A DNA stretch of 64,000 nucleotides, taken from positions 1 through 64,000 of the forward strand of contig NZ_NQKQ01000017.1 in the NCBI RefSeq assembly GCF_002269505.1. Reading direction: 5' to 3'. The position numbers and the translations under genes are program-made. This DNA comes from Pseudomonas fragi. Lineage in GTDB: Bacteria; Pseudomonadota; Gammaproteobacteria; Pseudomonadales; Pseudomonadaceae. Numbering within the stretch: position 1 is the stretch's first letter; every line of letters starts with the position of its first letter. Positions 50,441 to 59,495 of the stretch are shown in pieces. A model generated the notes under the pieces. The model was not told the DNA's origin and searched no databases. It saw only the letters and a list, made by a program, of their open reading frames with translations.

Positions 50441-51199
50441 ATGACCGATAAAGCATTGGCTCAGGCAGACCCTGAGTGGCTGGCGCTGATCAGCTCGGCG
50501 CGGGAATGGCTGTCCGGCCCCCACGGGCAACTGTTGCTCGAAGATGAGCAGCGGGTACTCGAGGATGAGCTGGGACGCTTTTTCGGCGGCTATCTGGTGC
50601 ATTACGGCCCCGCTGCCGATCCTGCCCCGCAGGCTGCGCAAGTGCGCCGCAGCGTGCGTCTTGGCGCACCTTTGCCGGGTGTGGAAATCTTCTGTGAAGA
50701 ACAGGCCTGGCCGTTGTGCGAGCATGCGGCCGATGTGGTGGTGTTGCAGCATGGCCTGGATTTTTGCCTTTCACCTCACGGTCTTTTGCGCGAAGCGGCC
50801 AGGAGCGTGCGCCCCGGCGGGCACTTGCTGATTGTCGGTATCAACCCCTGGAGCAGTTGGGGATTGCGCCATGTTTTCGCCAAGGATGCACTGCGCAAGG
50901 CGCGTTGCATTTCACCTTCACGGGTTGCCGACTGGTTGAACCTGCTGGGCTTTGCGCTGGAGAAACGCCGCTTCGGGTGCTATCGTCCGCCGCTTGCGTC
51001 CAAGGCGTGGCAAAGCCGTTTATCAGGCTGGGAACGCAAGGCCGGTAGCTGGCAATTGGCCGGTGGCGGCTTCTATGTCCTGGTTGCGCGCAAAATGGTG
51101 GTGGGCTTGCGCCCTGTCAACCCAATGCGCCGCGAACCGATGGGCAAGCTGGTTCCCTTGCAGATGGCCAAGGTCAATCGGCGCCACACAGACTCTTAA
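50441..51199 (+). CDS. SAM-dependent methyltransferase-like protein
   Basis: The 252-residue protein contains a class I methyltransferase-type core: ADVVVLQHGLDFCLSPHGLL (about residues 97-116) and the RPGGHLLIVGINPWS strand-loop. Its substrate is unknown. The ATG at 50441 has GGAGGAG upstream. The gene always sits between gloB and rnhA in the Pseudomonas genomes I know. No clear glycine-rich motif I is visible, so activity is not assured. Confidence 0.7.
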   Translation: MTDKALAQADPEWLALISSAREWLSGPHGQLLLEDEQRVLEDELGRFFGGYLVHYGPAADPAPQAAQVRRSVRLGAPLPGVEIFCEEQAWPLCEHAADVVVLQHGLDFCLSPHGLLREAARSVRPGGHLLIVGINPWSSWGLRHVFAKDALRKARCISPSRVADWLNLLGFALEKRRFGCYRPPLASKAWQSRLSGWERKAGSWQLAGGGFYVLVARKMVVGLRPVNPMRREPMGKLVPLQMAKVNRRHTDS

Positions 51200-51286
51200 T
51201 TTTTATGTTGGGCCGGGTGCGCCCGGCTCAGGTGCTGGCCATTGCTGATGGTCGGGCCATAAGCAGCCTTTTCTGGATAGTTTGCA

Positions 51287-51739
51287 ATGATCGATAGCGT
51301 TGAGATGTTCACCGATGGTGCCTGCAAGGGCAATCCTGGCCCGGGCGGCTGGGGTGCCTTGCTGGTCTGCCAGGGTGTAGAAAAGGAACTCTGGGGTGGC
51401 GAAGCCAATACCACCAACAACCGTATGGAGCTGATGGCCGCCATTCGCGGGCTCGAAGAACTCAAGCGGCCCTGCGAAGTGTTGCTGGTGACCGACTCCC
51501 AGTATGTGATGAAAGGCATCACTGAATGGATGGTCAACTGGAAAAAACGCGGCTGGAAAACCGCCTCCAAGGAGCCGGTGAAAAATGCCGATCTGTGGAT
51601 GCTGCTCGATGAGCAGGTCAATCGTCACACCGTGAAATGGCAGTGGGTACGCGGCCACATTGGCCACCCTGGCAACGAACGCGCCGACCAGTTGGCCAAT
51701 CGCGGGGTCGATCAGGTGCGGGGAATCAAGCATGCGTAG
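51287..51739 (+). CDS. rnhA: Ribonuclease HI
   Basis: RNase HI degrades the RNA of RNA-DNA hybrids. The 150-residue protein has the metal-binding acidic residues Asp10 in [17 protein letters not shown], Glu in NRMELMAAI, Asp in VTDSQYV and Asp in [10 protein letters not shown]. Its end overlaps the start of dnaQ by eight bases, a conserved arrangement. Confidence 0.96.
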   Translation: MIDSVEMFTDGACKGNPGPGGWGALLVCQGVEKELWGGEANTTNNRMELMAAIRGLEELKRPCEVLLVTDSQYVMKGITEWMVNWKKRGWKTASKEPVKNADLWMLLDEQVNRHTVKWQWVRGHIGHPGNERADQLANRGVDQVRGIKHA

Positions 51740-52490
51740 TGTTGTACTCGATACCGAAACCACCGGTATGCCGGTCACCGATGGCCACCGGGTGATCGAG
51801 ATCGGTTGCGTCGAGTTGATGGGCCGTCGTCTGACTGGCCGCCATTTCCATGTGTACCTGCAGCCCGACCGTGAAAGTGATGAGGGCGCCATTGGCGTCC
51901 ACGGCATTACCAACGAGTTTCTGGTGGGCAAGCCGCGCTTTGCTGAAGTTGCTGATGAATTTTTCGAATTTATCAAGGGCGCGCAGCTGATCATCCATAA
52001 CGCTGCGTTTGACGTGGGTTTCCTCAACAACGAATTCGCCCTGATCGGCCAGACCGATCGTGCTGACCTGACCCGCCACTGCACCATCCTCGATACCCTG
52101 GCCATGGCACGGGCCCGTCACCCGGGCCAGCGCAACAGCCTCGACGCCCTGTGCAAACGCTATGGTGTCGACAACTCGGGCCGTGAGCTGCACGGCGCCT
52201 TGCTCGACTCCGAGATCCTGGCCGACGTTTACCTGACCATGACCGGCGGCCAGACCAGCCTGTCGTTGGCTGGCAATGCTTCTGACGGTAATGGCTCGGG
52301 CGAGGGATCGGGCAACCAGGCCAGCGAAATTCGCCGTCTGTCGGCGGACCGTCAGCCAGGCCGGATTATTCGTGCAAGTGAAAGTGACTTGGCCGAGCAT
52401 GCGGCCCGACTTGAAGCCATTGCCAAATCGGCAGGCGGCCCGTCGCTTTGGGCTCAACTCCTCGACGCGAAAGGGCAGACGCTGCAATAA
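51732..52490 (+). CDS. dnaQ: DNA polymerase III epsilon subunit (proofreading)
   Basis: The 252-residue 3'-5' exonuclease proofreads for the replicative polymerase. Exo I (VLDTETTGM, Asp7 and Glu9), Exo II ([14 protein letters not shown]) and Exo III ([15 protein letters not shown]) are all present, followed by a flexible tail that binds the alpha subunit. I chose ATG 51732, inside the end of rnhA, since the protein must start [12 protein letters not shown]. Confidence 0.96.
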   Translation: MRSVVLDTETTGMPVTDGHRVIEIGCVELMGRRLTGRHFHVYLQPDRESDEGAIGVHGITNEFLVGKPRFAEVADEFFEFIKGAQLIIHNAAFDVGFLNNEFALIGQTDRADLTRHCTILDTLAMARARHPGQRNSLDALCKRYGVDNSGRELHGALLDSEILADVYLTMTGGQTSLSLAGNASDGNGSGEGSGNQASEIRRLSADRQPGRIIRASESDLAEHAARLEAIAKSAGGPSLWAQLLDAKGQTLQ

Positions 52491-52557
52491 CCTGGCGCCG
52501 ACCTTGTTGCCGCTGCCGCTTATTGTCAGCGTCGACGACAGGAAAGAAGGATTTTTC

Positions 52558-53133
52558 ATGCATCTGGTTATCAACCCCAAAGACCCTCACGTCTCGGTAC
52601 GCCTGGCCGATGAGGGTTTCGCGCCGTATGTATGGTGCAACGATTTCAGCTTTGAAGTGGGCGCCTATGCCCGTGCCGATCGCCATAAAAAGGTCGAGCA
52701 CTGGCCGCTGGACCTGATTACCCCCTACCGCAAATGCTACGGCATCGACCCCGACGAGTTCGCCAGCTATCGCGGTGGCAAGGACAGCGACATTTTCATG
52801 GCCTATCTGGATAACCAGCCCGTCGGACATGTGGTCGTCAGTACCAACTGGAACGGTTTCGCCCACGTCGACGAACTGGCCGTTATTGCCGGCGCCCGTC
52901 GCCACGGTGTGGCCAGGTCATTGCTGGAGGTAGTCAAGTTCTGGAGCCGCAAGAAGAATCTGCCCGGGATCATGCTGGAGACCCAGAACAACAACCTTGG
53001 TGCCTGCCGCCTGTATGAACGGTGCGGATATCAGGTGGGGGGTATCGATGATTTGCGCTATCGCGGTATTGACCCGCAGACCCGCGAAGTGGCGATTTTC
53101 TGGTATCTGATATTCGAGAATAGAGCCCTGTAG
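52558..53133 (+). CDS. GNAT acetyltransferase resembling streptothricin acetyltransferases
   Basis: The 191-residue protein has the GNAT core: VDELAVIAGARRHGVARSLL forms the acetyl-CoA loop (variant RRHGVA), and the C-terminus has NNLGACRLYERCGYQVGGID followed by EVAIFWYLIF. That last pattern is close to the one I know from streptothricin acetyltransferases. The family is certain, the substrate is not. The start at 52558 has AAGAAGG; the open frame reaching back to 52276 runs inside dnaQ. A palindrome overlaps its stop codon. Confidence 0.75.
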   Translation: MHLVINPKDPHVSVRLADEGFAPYVWCNDFSFEVGAYARADRHKKVEHWPLDLITPYRKCYGIDPDEFASYRGGKDSDIFMAYLDNQPVGHVVVSTNWNGFAHVDELAVIAGARRHGVARSLLEVVKFWSRKKNLPGIMLETQNNNLGACRLYERCGYQVGGIDDLRYRGIDPQTREVAIFWYLIFENRAL

Positions 53134-53220
53134 TCGCTGCCGAAGGCTGCGAAGGAGGGCGTAGCCCTCCGTTTTCCCAAAGCGCCCCCAATTTCCTTCG
53201 CACCCTTCGGCAGCGGCTAC
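53130..53220. repeat. Palindromic repeat, GTAGTCGCTGCCGA family, copy 1
   Basis: GTAGTCGCTGCCGAAGG at the left is inverted, with small changes, as CCTTCGCACCCTTCGGCAGC and onward at the right. An inner hairpin GGAGGGC/GCCCTCC lies between. The stop codon of the GNAT gene is part of the left arm, and the LysR stop at 53231 lies just beyond the right arm. Confidence 0.8.
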
Positions 53221-53230
53221 AGGGTGTGCT

Positions 53231-54142
53231 TTAAAGCACCACCAGGCCCTGATCCGCGATTAACGCCTCTGCCTTTGTCCGCACAATTTCAATCAGCGCA
53301 GCCAGCGCCAGGCCGGGCTGCGTGCCCTTGCGTGTTAGCGCATAGAGCGTCACCGGGATCGCCGGAGAGACCGGGCACACGTCCAGCCCGCTGGCCCTGG
53401 CCCCTACGGCCGTGAACGGGTCGACCAGCGCCAGCCCCTCGCCAGCTTCGACCATGCTGCGCATCATCCGGTAACTCTGCACCTGAATGTGCACCACCGG
53501 CGCCGGGCGCAAGGCCTGCAGCTTGCTGTCGAGGCTGCGGCTCAACCCGTCGTGCTCTTGCAGACCAATCATTGCCTGGCCGGCCAGTTCTTGCAGGGCG
53601 ATGTATTTATGCTTGGGCGATAGCCAGCCGTGAGGCGCCAGAAACTGCACTTTGCCCTGCACCAGCGGCAGGCAGTCGAGCCCGGTCTGTTCCGATGGCT
53701 GCAAGCTGAAGCCGATATCGCACTCATCCATCAACAGGCGCCGCACGATTTCAGCGCAGGGGTGGCTGCCAAGTACGGTAGGAGTGTCGGGAAAACGACG
53801 TCTCAGAGCGCCGATGCAAGAAGGCAGCAGAGGTTGGGCCAGGGTTTCGCTGCAGGCTACGCGTAAGGCCGGTTCCTGATGCTGGCGCAACTCGTTGCCA
53901 AGCTGGCGCAGAGGCTCAAGTGCCTGGTACAGCTGATTGATCAGGGGTTGCAGCACAAGGGTGTCGCGGGTGGCTTGCAGCCGCCCGCGAACACTTGAAA
54001 ACAGCATAAAGCCCAATTGCTGCTCGGCTTCCTGCAGCGTTGCGCTGAGGGTGGCCGTGGGCAATTGCAGCAACTCGGCAGCATGGCCGAGGTTGCCGGT
54101 TTGCAAGATGGCTTGAATCACTTCGATGTGGCGTAGACGCAT
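53231..54142 (-). CDS. LysR-family transcriptional regulator
   Basis: The 303-residue protein has an N-terminal winged helix (RLRHIEVIQAILQTGNLGHA, then AELLQLPTATLSATLQEAEQ) and a two-lobed ligand domain. The ATG is at 54142. Targets are not evident: the nearest divergent gene is the small unknown protein's neighbourhood, and no biosynthetic or catabolic gene is adjacent. The recognition helix (PTATLSATL) differs from the usual QPAVS form. Confidence 0.85.
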   Translation of the reverse strand: MRLRHIEVIQAILQTGNLGHAAELLQLPTATLSATLQEAEQQLGFMLFSSVRGRLQATRDTLVLQPLINQLYQALEPLRQLGNELRQHQEPALRVACSETLAQPLLPSCIGALRRRFPDTPTVLGSHPCAEIVRRLLMDECDIGFSLQPSEQTGLDCLPLVQGKVQFLAPHGWLSPKHKYIALQELAGQAMIGLQEHDGLSRSLDSKLQALRPAPVVHIQVQSYRMMRSMVEAGEGLALVDPFTAVGARASGLDVCPVSPAIPVTLYALTRKGTQPGLALAALIEIVRTKAEALIADQGLVVL

Positions 54143-54228
54143 GCTTGTGTCCGACAGATGAGGTTTCAGCGTTGCGAAGCCTTATCCGGGTCTGATCCTT
54201 GGACTGGCGCGTAAGGCCGTGGAGCAGG

Positions 54229-54447
54229 TCAGGCAGCGACAACCGGAGAGGGGTCACGAACCAGTATGACGCCCGATTGCACCAGTTCGAAGTTATTGTC
54301 ATCGGTCTTTTTAACGCGATCGCCAATGGCCAGTTTGTAGGTTTTTACGAGGTCGCCTGTTGCATTTGATTCTTCAAACTCATGCACGGAATAGACGCGA
54401 CCTTCCGCATCCCTTGCATGAAATTGCCCAACGAGAACTGCAGCCAT
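54229..54447 (-). CDS. Small protein of unknown function
   Basis: The 72-residue product is mainly beta-like and acidic in composition, with VGQFHARDAEGRVYSVHEF, KTYKLAIGDRVKK and DDNNFELVQSGVILVRD. It has no signal peptide or membrane segment. The ATG at 54447 has AGAGG about ten bases upstream; the frame extends to 54474. I do not recognise the family. It is read on the same strand as the LysR gene downstream, 86 bases away. Confidence 0.65.
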   Translation of the reverse strand: MAAVLVGQFHARDAEGRVYSVHEFEESNATGDLVKTYKLAIGDRVKKTDDNNFELVQSGVILVRDPSPVVAA

Positions 54448-54643
54448 TTGTAGAGAACCTCTGGAGATAAACACCCAATTTGCGGTTCTGTAGACCGTTG
54501 TTCAGCAGGGGAAGTTTAACAATGTGAAAAAAATAGTCCCCCTACTTTACAGGCTTGCAGGCCGATAGGGTGAACTGGGGTGCAAGAAAGGCGTCCGATC
54601 ATCTATAACTACTCTTCCTACAGCTTCTGACTCGGGGTTTTCC

Positions 54644-55192
54644 ATGAGCAAGGTCTACAGCGTTGCAGTGTTGGTTGGCAGTTTGAGGAAGGACTCCCTC
54701 AATCGAAAAGTGGCCCTGGCTCTGGCAGAACTGGCTCCGCCAAGCCTGAAACTGTTTATTGTCGAAATCGGTGAGCTGGCGCTTTATAACGAAGATATTG
54801 ATGGTGCGTCTCCGCCTGCGGCCTACACGGTTTTTCGCGATCAGATCCGCCCGGCCGATGCCATCCTGTTTGTGACCCCCGAGTACAACCGCTCGGTGCC
54901 AGGGGTGTTGAAAAACGCCATTGATGTCGGTTCGCGACCTTATGGCCAGAGTGTGTTCAGTGGCAAACCCGGTGCGGTGATCAGCGTTTCGCCAGGGGCC
55001 ATTGGTGGCTTTGGAGCCAATCATCATTTGCGCCAGTCGCTGGTGTTCCTCAATGTGCCGTGCATGCAGCAGCCCGAGGCTTATCTGGGCGGGGCGGGGG
55101 ATGCATTTGATGCGTCCGGCAAGCTGTCAGAAAAAGTCCGACCGTTTTTGCAGAAATTTATCGACGAGTTTGCCGGGTGGGTAGAGCGGTAG
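54644..55192 (+). CDS. NADPH-dependent FMN reductase (ChrR-like)
   Basis: The 182-residue flavodoxin-fold protein has the FMN-binding start VLVGSLRKDSLNRKVALAL and the signature TPEYNRSVPGVLKNAIDVGS, as in ChrR/NQR-type quinone and chromate reductases. These reduce quinones or metals by two electrons and limit oxidative stress. GGGG lies before the ATG. Its exact substrate is not assignable from sequence. Confidence 0.85.
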   Translation: MSKVYSVAVLVGSLRKDSLNRKVALALAELAPPSLKLFIVEIGELALYNEDIDGASPPAAYTVFRDQIRPADAILFVTPEYNRSVPGVLKNAIDVGSRPYGQSVFSGKPGAVISVSPGAIGGFGANHHLRQSLVFLNVPCMQQPEAYLGGAGDAFDASGKLSEKVRPFLQKFIDEFAGWVER

Positions 55193-55199
55193 GATTCCC

Positions 55200-55243
55200 G
55201 CAAGCCGCAAGCCGCAAGCCGCAAGCGAGAAGCTTGCGGCTTG
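55200..55243. repeat. Heptamer GCAAGCC tandem repeat with inverted arm
   Basis: GCAAGCC occurs three times in a row and GCAAGC follows, then GCTTGCGGCTTG inverts the last 12 bases. The result is a hairpin between the convergent FMN reductase and phnX genes that can act as a terminator. Confidence 0.75.
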
Positions 55244-55249
55244 AAGTTA

Positions 55250-56077
55250 TCAGCTGCTTTGCGGCATCTCGCCCTTGGCCAGGCGCTGGTTGATGTCGGC
55301 AATCACCTCAGGCAGGTCGCTGATGGTGTCAATCAGGTAGTGCGGGCGCGAGCCGGCAAACAGGGCGTGAATGCGGCTGCGCTCACTGGCCAGGATTGCC
55401 GGGTCCAGAGCCTTGTATTGCTCCCAGGTCAGGCCCAGTGCGTTGCCCGAACACACCAGCGCCACGGTCCACATGCCGGCGCGGCGACCTTCAAGAATGC
55501 CAGGCACGGTATCGTCGATCTTCACGCAGGCGCCTACATCGTCAATACCCAGTGCAATCACGTTGGCCAGTGCCTGAGCTGGCCATGGGCGACCGTTTGG
55601 CACTTCATCGGTGGCCACCACGTGGTCGGCAACATAGCCATTGGTAGCGGCCAGCTCAACCACTTTGGCCATCACTTGCGCCGGGTAACCCGAGCATGAA
55701 CCGATTTTGATGCCTTGCTCGCGCAGTTGGGCGATGGTGTCCAGTGCGCCGGGGATCAGGGCAGAGTGCTCGGCGATCTTTTCGATCTGCAGCGGCATGA
55801 AACGCTGATAAATCGCGGTCACGTCATCGTCAGTCGGGGCGCGACCGAACACCTTTTTATAGCGCTCGGTGATCTGCGGCTGGTCACACAGGGTACGGAT
55901 ATGGTCCCACTTGCCCATGCCCATCGGCCCGCGAGCCTCTTCGATAGAGACCTGCACGTCAAATTCTGCAAAGGCTTCGACAAAAATCTGGGTCGGGGCG
56001 AATGAGCCGAAATCGACCACGGTGCCGGCCCAGTCGAGAATGGCGGCTTGCAGCTTGCTTGGGTTGGTGTAGTTCAT
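55250..56077 (-). CDS. phnX: Phosphonoacetaldehyde hydrolase PhnX
   Basis: PhnX cleaves the C-P bond of phosphonoacetaldehyde to give acetaldehyde and phosphate. The 275-residue HAD enzyme has the nucleophile motif [10 protein letters not shown] (Asp15) and the Schiff-base lysine in [11 protein letters not shown] (Lys56), close to Lys53 of the Bacillus enzyme. [10 protein letters not shown] and [18 protein letters not shown] are further HAD motifs. It lies 72 bases downstream of phnW and completes the AEP pathway. Confidence 0.95.
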   Translation of the reverse strand: MNYTNPSKLQAAILDWAGTVVDFGSFAPTQIFVEAFAEFDVQVSIEEARGPMGMGKWDHIRTLCDQPQITERYKKVFGRAPTDDDVTAIYQRFMPLQIEKIAEHSALIPGALDTIAQLREQGIKIGSCSGYPAQVMAKVVELAATNGYVADHVVATDEVPNGRPWPAQALANVIALGIDDVGACVKIDDTVPGILEGRRAGMWTVALVCSGNALGLTWEQYKALDPAILASERSRIHALFAGSRPHYLIDTISDLPEVIADINQRLAKGEMPQSS

Positions 56078-56149
56078 GTCAGTGAATCCTGTAAGAGCGG
56101 GCGGTGCCGCGCGAAATAATTTGGGTTGTTAGAGCCAGCATTCACACCA

Positions 56150-57259
56150 TCAGATATCGAAGACTTCCATTTCTTCCAGCACCTGGCCTACGGCATTCAC
56201 GGCAGCCTGCATCTCGGCCTGGTTGACGTGACCGATGCAGCCGACACGGAAAGTTTCGACCTGGGTCAATTTGCCCGGGTACAGGATGAAACCCTTGGCC
56301 TTGACCCGTTCGTAGAACTCCTTGAATTGGTAGCGGGGGTCTTTTGGTGCGTGAAAGGTGACGATAATCGGTGCCTGGATGGCTTCTGGTAAAAAGCTGC
56401 GGATGCCAATTCTGGCCATGCCATCAAGCAGCGCCTGGCAGTTGTTGACGTAGCGCTGGTGGCGGGCAGGCAAACCGCCTTCTTCGCTGTATTGCAGCAG
56501 GGCTTCGTGCAGGGCAGCCACCACGTGGGTGGGCGGGGTGAAGCGCCATTGCCCGGTTTTGGCCATATAAACGTGCTGATCGTGCAAGTCCATCGCCAGC
56601 GAGTGGCTGTTGCCCGCGGCGTTGGCCAACGCTTCCTTGCGGGCGAACACAAAGCCCATGCCCGGGACACCCTCAAGGCATTTGCCGGAGGCGGCGATCA
56701 ATGCATCAAAAGGCACTTGCTGTGCATCGATGGGCAGAGCGCCGAAAGAACTCATGGCGTCGATGATCAGACGTTTGCCGTGGCTGGCAATAACAGTGGA
56801 AATTTCTGGCAGCGGGTTAAGAATCCCTGTGCTGGTTTCGCAATGGATCAACGCCACATGGGTGATGCTCGGGTCGGCGCGCAGCAGGCGGTCGACGTCG
56901 GCAGCAGTAGTTGGTTCGTCTTCTGCGGTTTCAAAGGTGCAGAAGCGGCGCCCCAGCACCTCGCAGATTCGGGCCAGGCGCTTGCCGTAGGCGCCGTTGA
57001 TCAGCACCAGCACATTGCCGTCTCGTGGCACCAGTGTGCCAATGGCGGCTTCGACGGCGAAGGTACCGCTGCCTTGCAAAGGCACGCAGTGGTGGCTGTC
57101 AGTGCCGTTGATAATGGTCAGCAGTTGCTCGCAGAGGCTGGCAGTCAGCTGGTTGAAGCTGTCATCCCATGAGCCCCAGTCGACCATCATCGCCTGGCGG
57201 GTACGCGCCGACGTTGTCAGTGGGCCAGGGGTCAGCAGGATCGGCGCGGCAGTACTCAT
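56150..57259 (-). CDS. phnW: 2-aminoethylphosphonate-pyruvate transaminase PhnW
   Basis: PhnW transfers the amino group of AEP to pyruvate, giving phosphonoacetaldehyde and alanine. The 369-residue PLP enzyme begins [19 protein letters not shown] and has the PLP lysine in [21 protein letters not shown] chose ATG 57259, which has GAGGAA upstream; an ATG two codons earlier is in frame. It is divergent from a LysR gene, with 113 bases between. Confidence 0.95.
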   Translation of the reverse strand: MSTAAPILLTPGPLTTSARTRQAMMVDWGSWDDSFNQLTASLCEQLLTIINGTDSHHCVPLQGSGTFAVEAAIGTLVPRDGNVLVLINGAYGKRLARICEVLGRRFCTFETAEDEPTTAADVDRLLRADPSITHVALIHCETSTGILNPLPEISTVIASHGKRLIIDAMSSFGALPIDAQQVPFDALIAASGKCLEGVPGMGFVFARKEALANAAGNSHSLAMDLHDQHVYMAKTGQWRFTPPTHVVAALHEALLQYSEEGGLPARHQRYVNNCQALLDGMARIGIRSFLPEAIQAPIIVTFHAPKDPRYQFKEFYERVKAKGFILYPGKLTQVETFRVGCIGHVNQAEMQAAVNAVGQVLEEMEVFDI

Positions 57260-57372
57260 TCTCAATTCCTCACAAGCATTGGATGGCTACTTGGTACAGG
57301 GCATAAATTGCAGTTTGTGTTGCTATCAATCAAATTGTTTGTTGTTATGCCTGCCATCAGTGAGGCTTATAA

Positions 57373-58230
57373 ATGAACTTATTTCAGCTCCGCGCATTTG
57401 ACGCTGTAGCCCGCGAAGGCAGCTTCACCCGGGCGGCGGCGCGGCTGTTTATCAGCCAGCCAGCGGTGACCGGGCATATCAAGGCGCTTGAAGAGCACTA
57501 CCAGATCACCTTGTTGCGGCGAACTGCGCGGCGCGTGGAGTTGACCGAAGAAGGCATCAAGCTGGCGGCCATCACCCGGGCCATGTTTGGTTTGGTGGAT
57601 GAAGCGCAGGTAATGCTGGAGGCCAACCGGCAACTGCTCACCGGGCGGCTTGAGGTGGCAGCCGATGGCCCGCACCTGGTGATGCCGATGCTGGCGAGTC
57701 TGCGCGCGCGGTACCCGGGGATTACCGTGAATTTGCGCCTGGGCAATGCCCAGGAAACCCTGGCGGCGTTGCTGTCGGAGCATGCCGATGTGGCGGTGCT
57801 GACCGAAGTTGAACCACGCAAGGGGCTGACCTTGCGTGCGCTGAACGAGTCGCGGATTTGTGCCCTGGTGCCCGCCAACCACCCGTGGCTGGCGTTGCCG
57901 GATGGCATTGCAATTACGCAACTGGATCAAGTGATCATGGTGCTGCGTGAACCGACCTCGATTACCCGGCGAACCTTCGACAGCGCCTGTGAGCAGGCCG
58001 CCGTCAACCCGCGGGTTTTGCTGGAACTCGACAGTCGGGAGGCGGTGACCGAAGCGGTGGCTGCGCAGTTGGGCGTGGGCATTGTGTCATCGGTGGAAGT
58101 CAGCCATGACCCCCGTGTGCGAGCGGTGCCGATCAATGGTGCAGGGTTGGTCAACCTGCATATGCTGGGCTGTATGGAGCGGCGTGCAGAGTTGCGGTTG
58201 ATCAAGGCGTTTATGCAGTTGGCGGTGTAA
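57373..58230 (+). CDS. LysR-family regulator, probable activator of phnWX
   Basis: The 285-residue protein has the winged helix FQLRAFDAVAREGSFTRAA, then ARLFISQPAVTGHIKALEE, and a LysR substrate domain. It is divergent from phnW, the usual position of the regulator of an adjacent catabolic operon. It is about as long as, and similar to, the second LysR at 58328, especially in the DNA-binding part. The inducer is probably AEP or phosphonoacetaldehyde; that is inference from position. Confidence 0.85.
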   Translation: MNLFQLRAFDAVAREGSFTRAAARLFISQPAVTGHIKALEEHYQITLLRRTARRVELTEEGIKLAAITRAMFGLVDEAQVMLEANRQLLTGRLEVAADGPHLVMPMLASLRARYPGITVNLRLGNAQETLAALLSEHADVAVLTEVEPRKGLTLRALNESRICALVPANHPWLALPDGIAITQLDQVIMVLREPTSITRRTFDSACEQAAVNPRVLLELDSREAVTEAVAAQLGVGIVSSVEVSHDPRVRAVPINGAGLVNLHMLGCMERRAELRLIKAFMQLAV

Positions 58231-58252
58231 TAGCCCTGAATATCCTGAATGT

Positions 58253-58331
58253 GTAGTCGCTGCCGAGGAACGAAGGCTGCGAGTTGTTGATCTGCAGAAG
58301 CTCGCAGCCTTCGTTCCTCGGCAGCGACTAC
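58253..58331. repeat. Palindromic repeat, GTAGTCGCTGCCGA family, copy 2
   Basis: The 31-base left arm (58253-58283) beginning GTAGTCGCTGCCGAGGAACG is perfectly inverted at 58301-58331, around a 17-base loop. It separates two convergent LysR genes and contains the stop codon of the second (58330-58328). Confidence 0.9.
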
Positions 58332-59206
58332 AGGTTTTGCAGGTCTGTGCGCACAATCTCCAGAAAGGTTGCCACCACCCGCCGTGAACTCTGCTCTTGC
58401 AGGCATACCAGGGTTTCAGTCAGGCGCCTTGTGCAATCGGTGATGGGCAGCGCGCAGACCCGGGAGTCGGAACCGAACTCGGCTGCCGACACCACGCCCA
58501 CGCCGATCCCGACCACCACCGCTTCACGCGCGGCTTCGCGGCCTTCCACCTGGATCGCGGCGCGGATGCGCAGGCCTGCCTGGCTCATTTCTTCTTCAAG
58601 GGTTTGCCGGGTCACGGAGCCCACTTCGCGCAGAACCAAAGGCGTGTCATCCAGATCGGCCAGGCAGATGGCATTACGACTGGCCCAAGGGTGGGTTTTG
58701 GCCACGAATGCCACCATCGGATCGCTGCGCAAGGGCACACTCAGCAGTCGCTCGTCACTCACGTCACACCCCAGCAAGGCCAGATCGGCCTGATAGTTGA
58801 ACAGCCGCGCCAGGCATTCGTCGGTATTGCCGGTTTCGATTTTTACCGTGATACCGGGGTAGCGCTCGCAAAAGCGTGCGATCTGCGGCAGCACATGAAC
58901 CGGTGCATCCACCGCCAGGATCAGGCTGCCGGTTTGCAGGGCCTGGGAGTCCTGCAGTAGCTCCTGAGCTTCGGCCTGCACCCCGAACAGGCGCTGGGTG
59001 ATGCTCAGCAGGCGTTCGCCCAGGTCGGTCAGGCGTACCGAGCGTTTGTTGCGATGGAACAGCAGCACCCCGAAGCGCTCCTCAAGCTTTCTGACCTGAT
59101 CGGAGATGGCCGGCTGGCTTAAAAACAAGCGTTCGGCCGCGCGGGTGAAACTGCCATGAACGGCAACGGCGTGAAAGGCCTTCAACTGAGCATGAGAAAC
59201 CGACAT
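58328..59206 (-). CDS. LysR-family regulator of the transporter-oxidase pair
   Basis: The 292-residue protein has the winged helix SHAQLKAFHAVAVHGSFTRA, then AERLFLSQPAISDQVRKLEE, and a full effector domain. It is divergent from the OPA-family transporter gene. The 289-base gap holds a 10-base palindrome AAATCGATTT (59249-59258) suited to LysR binding. Its DNA-binding part resembles the LysR at 57373, so the two are probably paralogues controlling neighbouring phosphonate operons. Confidence 0.85.
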   Translation of the reverse strand: MSVSHAQLKAFHAVAVHGSFTRAAERLFLSQPAISDQVRKLEERFGVLLFHRNKRSVRLTDLGERLLSITQRLFGVQAEAQELLQDSQALQTGSLILAVDAPVHVLPQIARFCERYPGITVKIETGNTDECLARLFNYQADLALLGCDVSDERLLSVPLRSDPMVAFVAKTHPWASRNAICLADLDDTPLVLREVGSVTRQTLEEEMSQAGLRIRAAIQVEGREAAREAVVVGIGVGVVSAAEFGSDSRVCALPITDCTRRLTETLVCLQEQSSRRVVATFLEIVRTDLQNL

Positions 59207-59248
59207 TGGATTGCCTCTTACAAGCTGAGCTTATGATTGAAATACGAT

Positions 59249-59258
59249 AAATCGATTT
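59249..59258. promoter_or_regulatory. Candidate LysR binding palindrome
   Basis: The perfect palindrome AAATCGATTT lies 43 bases upstream of the LysR start and 238 bases before the transporter start, in an A/T-rich stretch that could carry both promoters. Confidence 0.35.
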
Positions 59259-59294
59259 TACCTATTAGTCAGTAATTGCTTTGATCGACCTCAG

Positions 59295-59323
59295 CCCGCC
59301 GTTATGTCCTCGATAGCGGCGGG
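59295..59323 (+). other. Leader hairpin upstream of the OPA transporter
   Basis: CCCGCCGTTAT (59295-59305) pairs with ATAGCGGCGGG (59313-59323) over 11 base pairs including one G-T, around a seven-base loop. No T-run follows. A direct repeat AAAAAACGGGCGTTC (59359-59373) and AAAAAACAGGCGTTC (59435-59449) lies further down the same leader. Both could be regulatory. Confidence 0.4.
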
Positions 59324-59495
59324 TCGTGATGCATCTGTGAACGACTCTGAAGTCCAACAAAAAACGGGCGTTCGCGATGTGTCTGATAAATACGGTCCTT
59401 GTCTGAAGGGCGGTATTGAAGTGCTCAACACAATAAAAAACAGGCGTTCTTTTCTGATTCTGCCGGCACATTCCACCTCTGAGGTCAGACCCGAC

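Noticed and set aside
51660..51739. Possible frameshift between rnhA and dnaQ
   Set aside because: The overlap is a normal gene arrangement in Pseudomonas, and both proteins are complete with all motifs.
55200..55243. CRISPR or minisatellite coding repeat
   Set aside because: The GCAAGCC run is only 27 bases, is followed by its inverse, and sits between convergent genes as a hairpin.
59304..59495. 64-residue N-terminal extension of the OPA transporter
   Set aside because: The extension has no family similarity and contains hairpin and repeat sequence; the membrane protein N-terminus fits the start at 59496.
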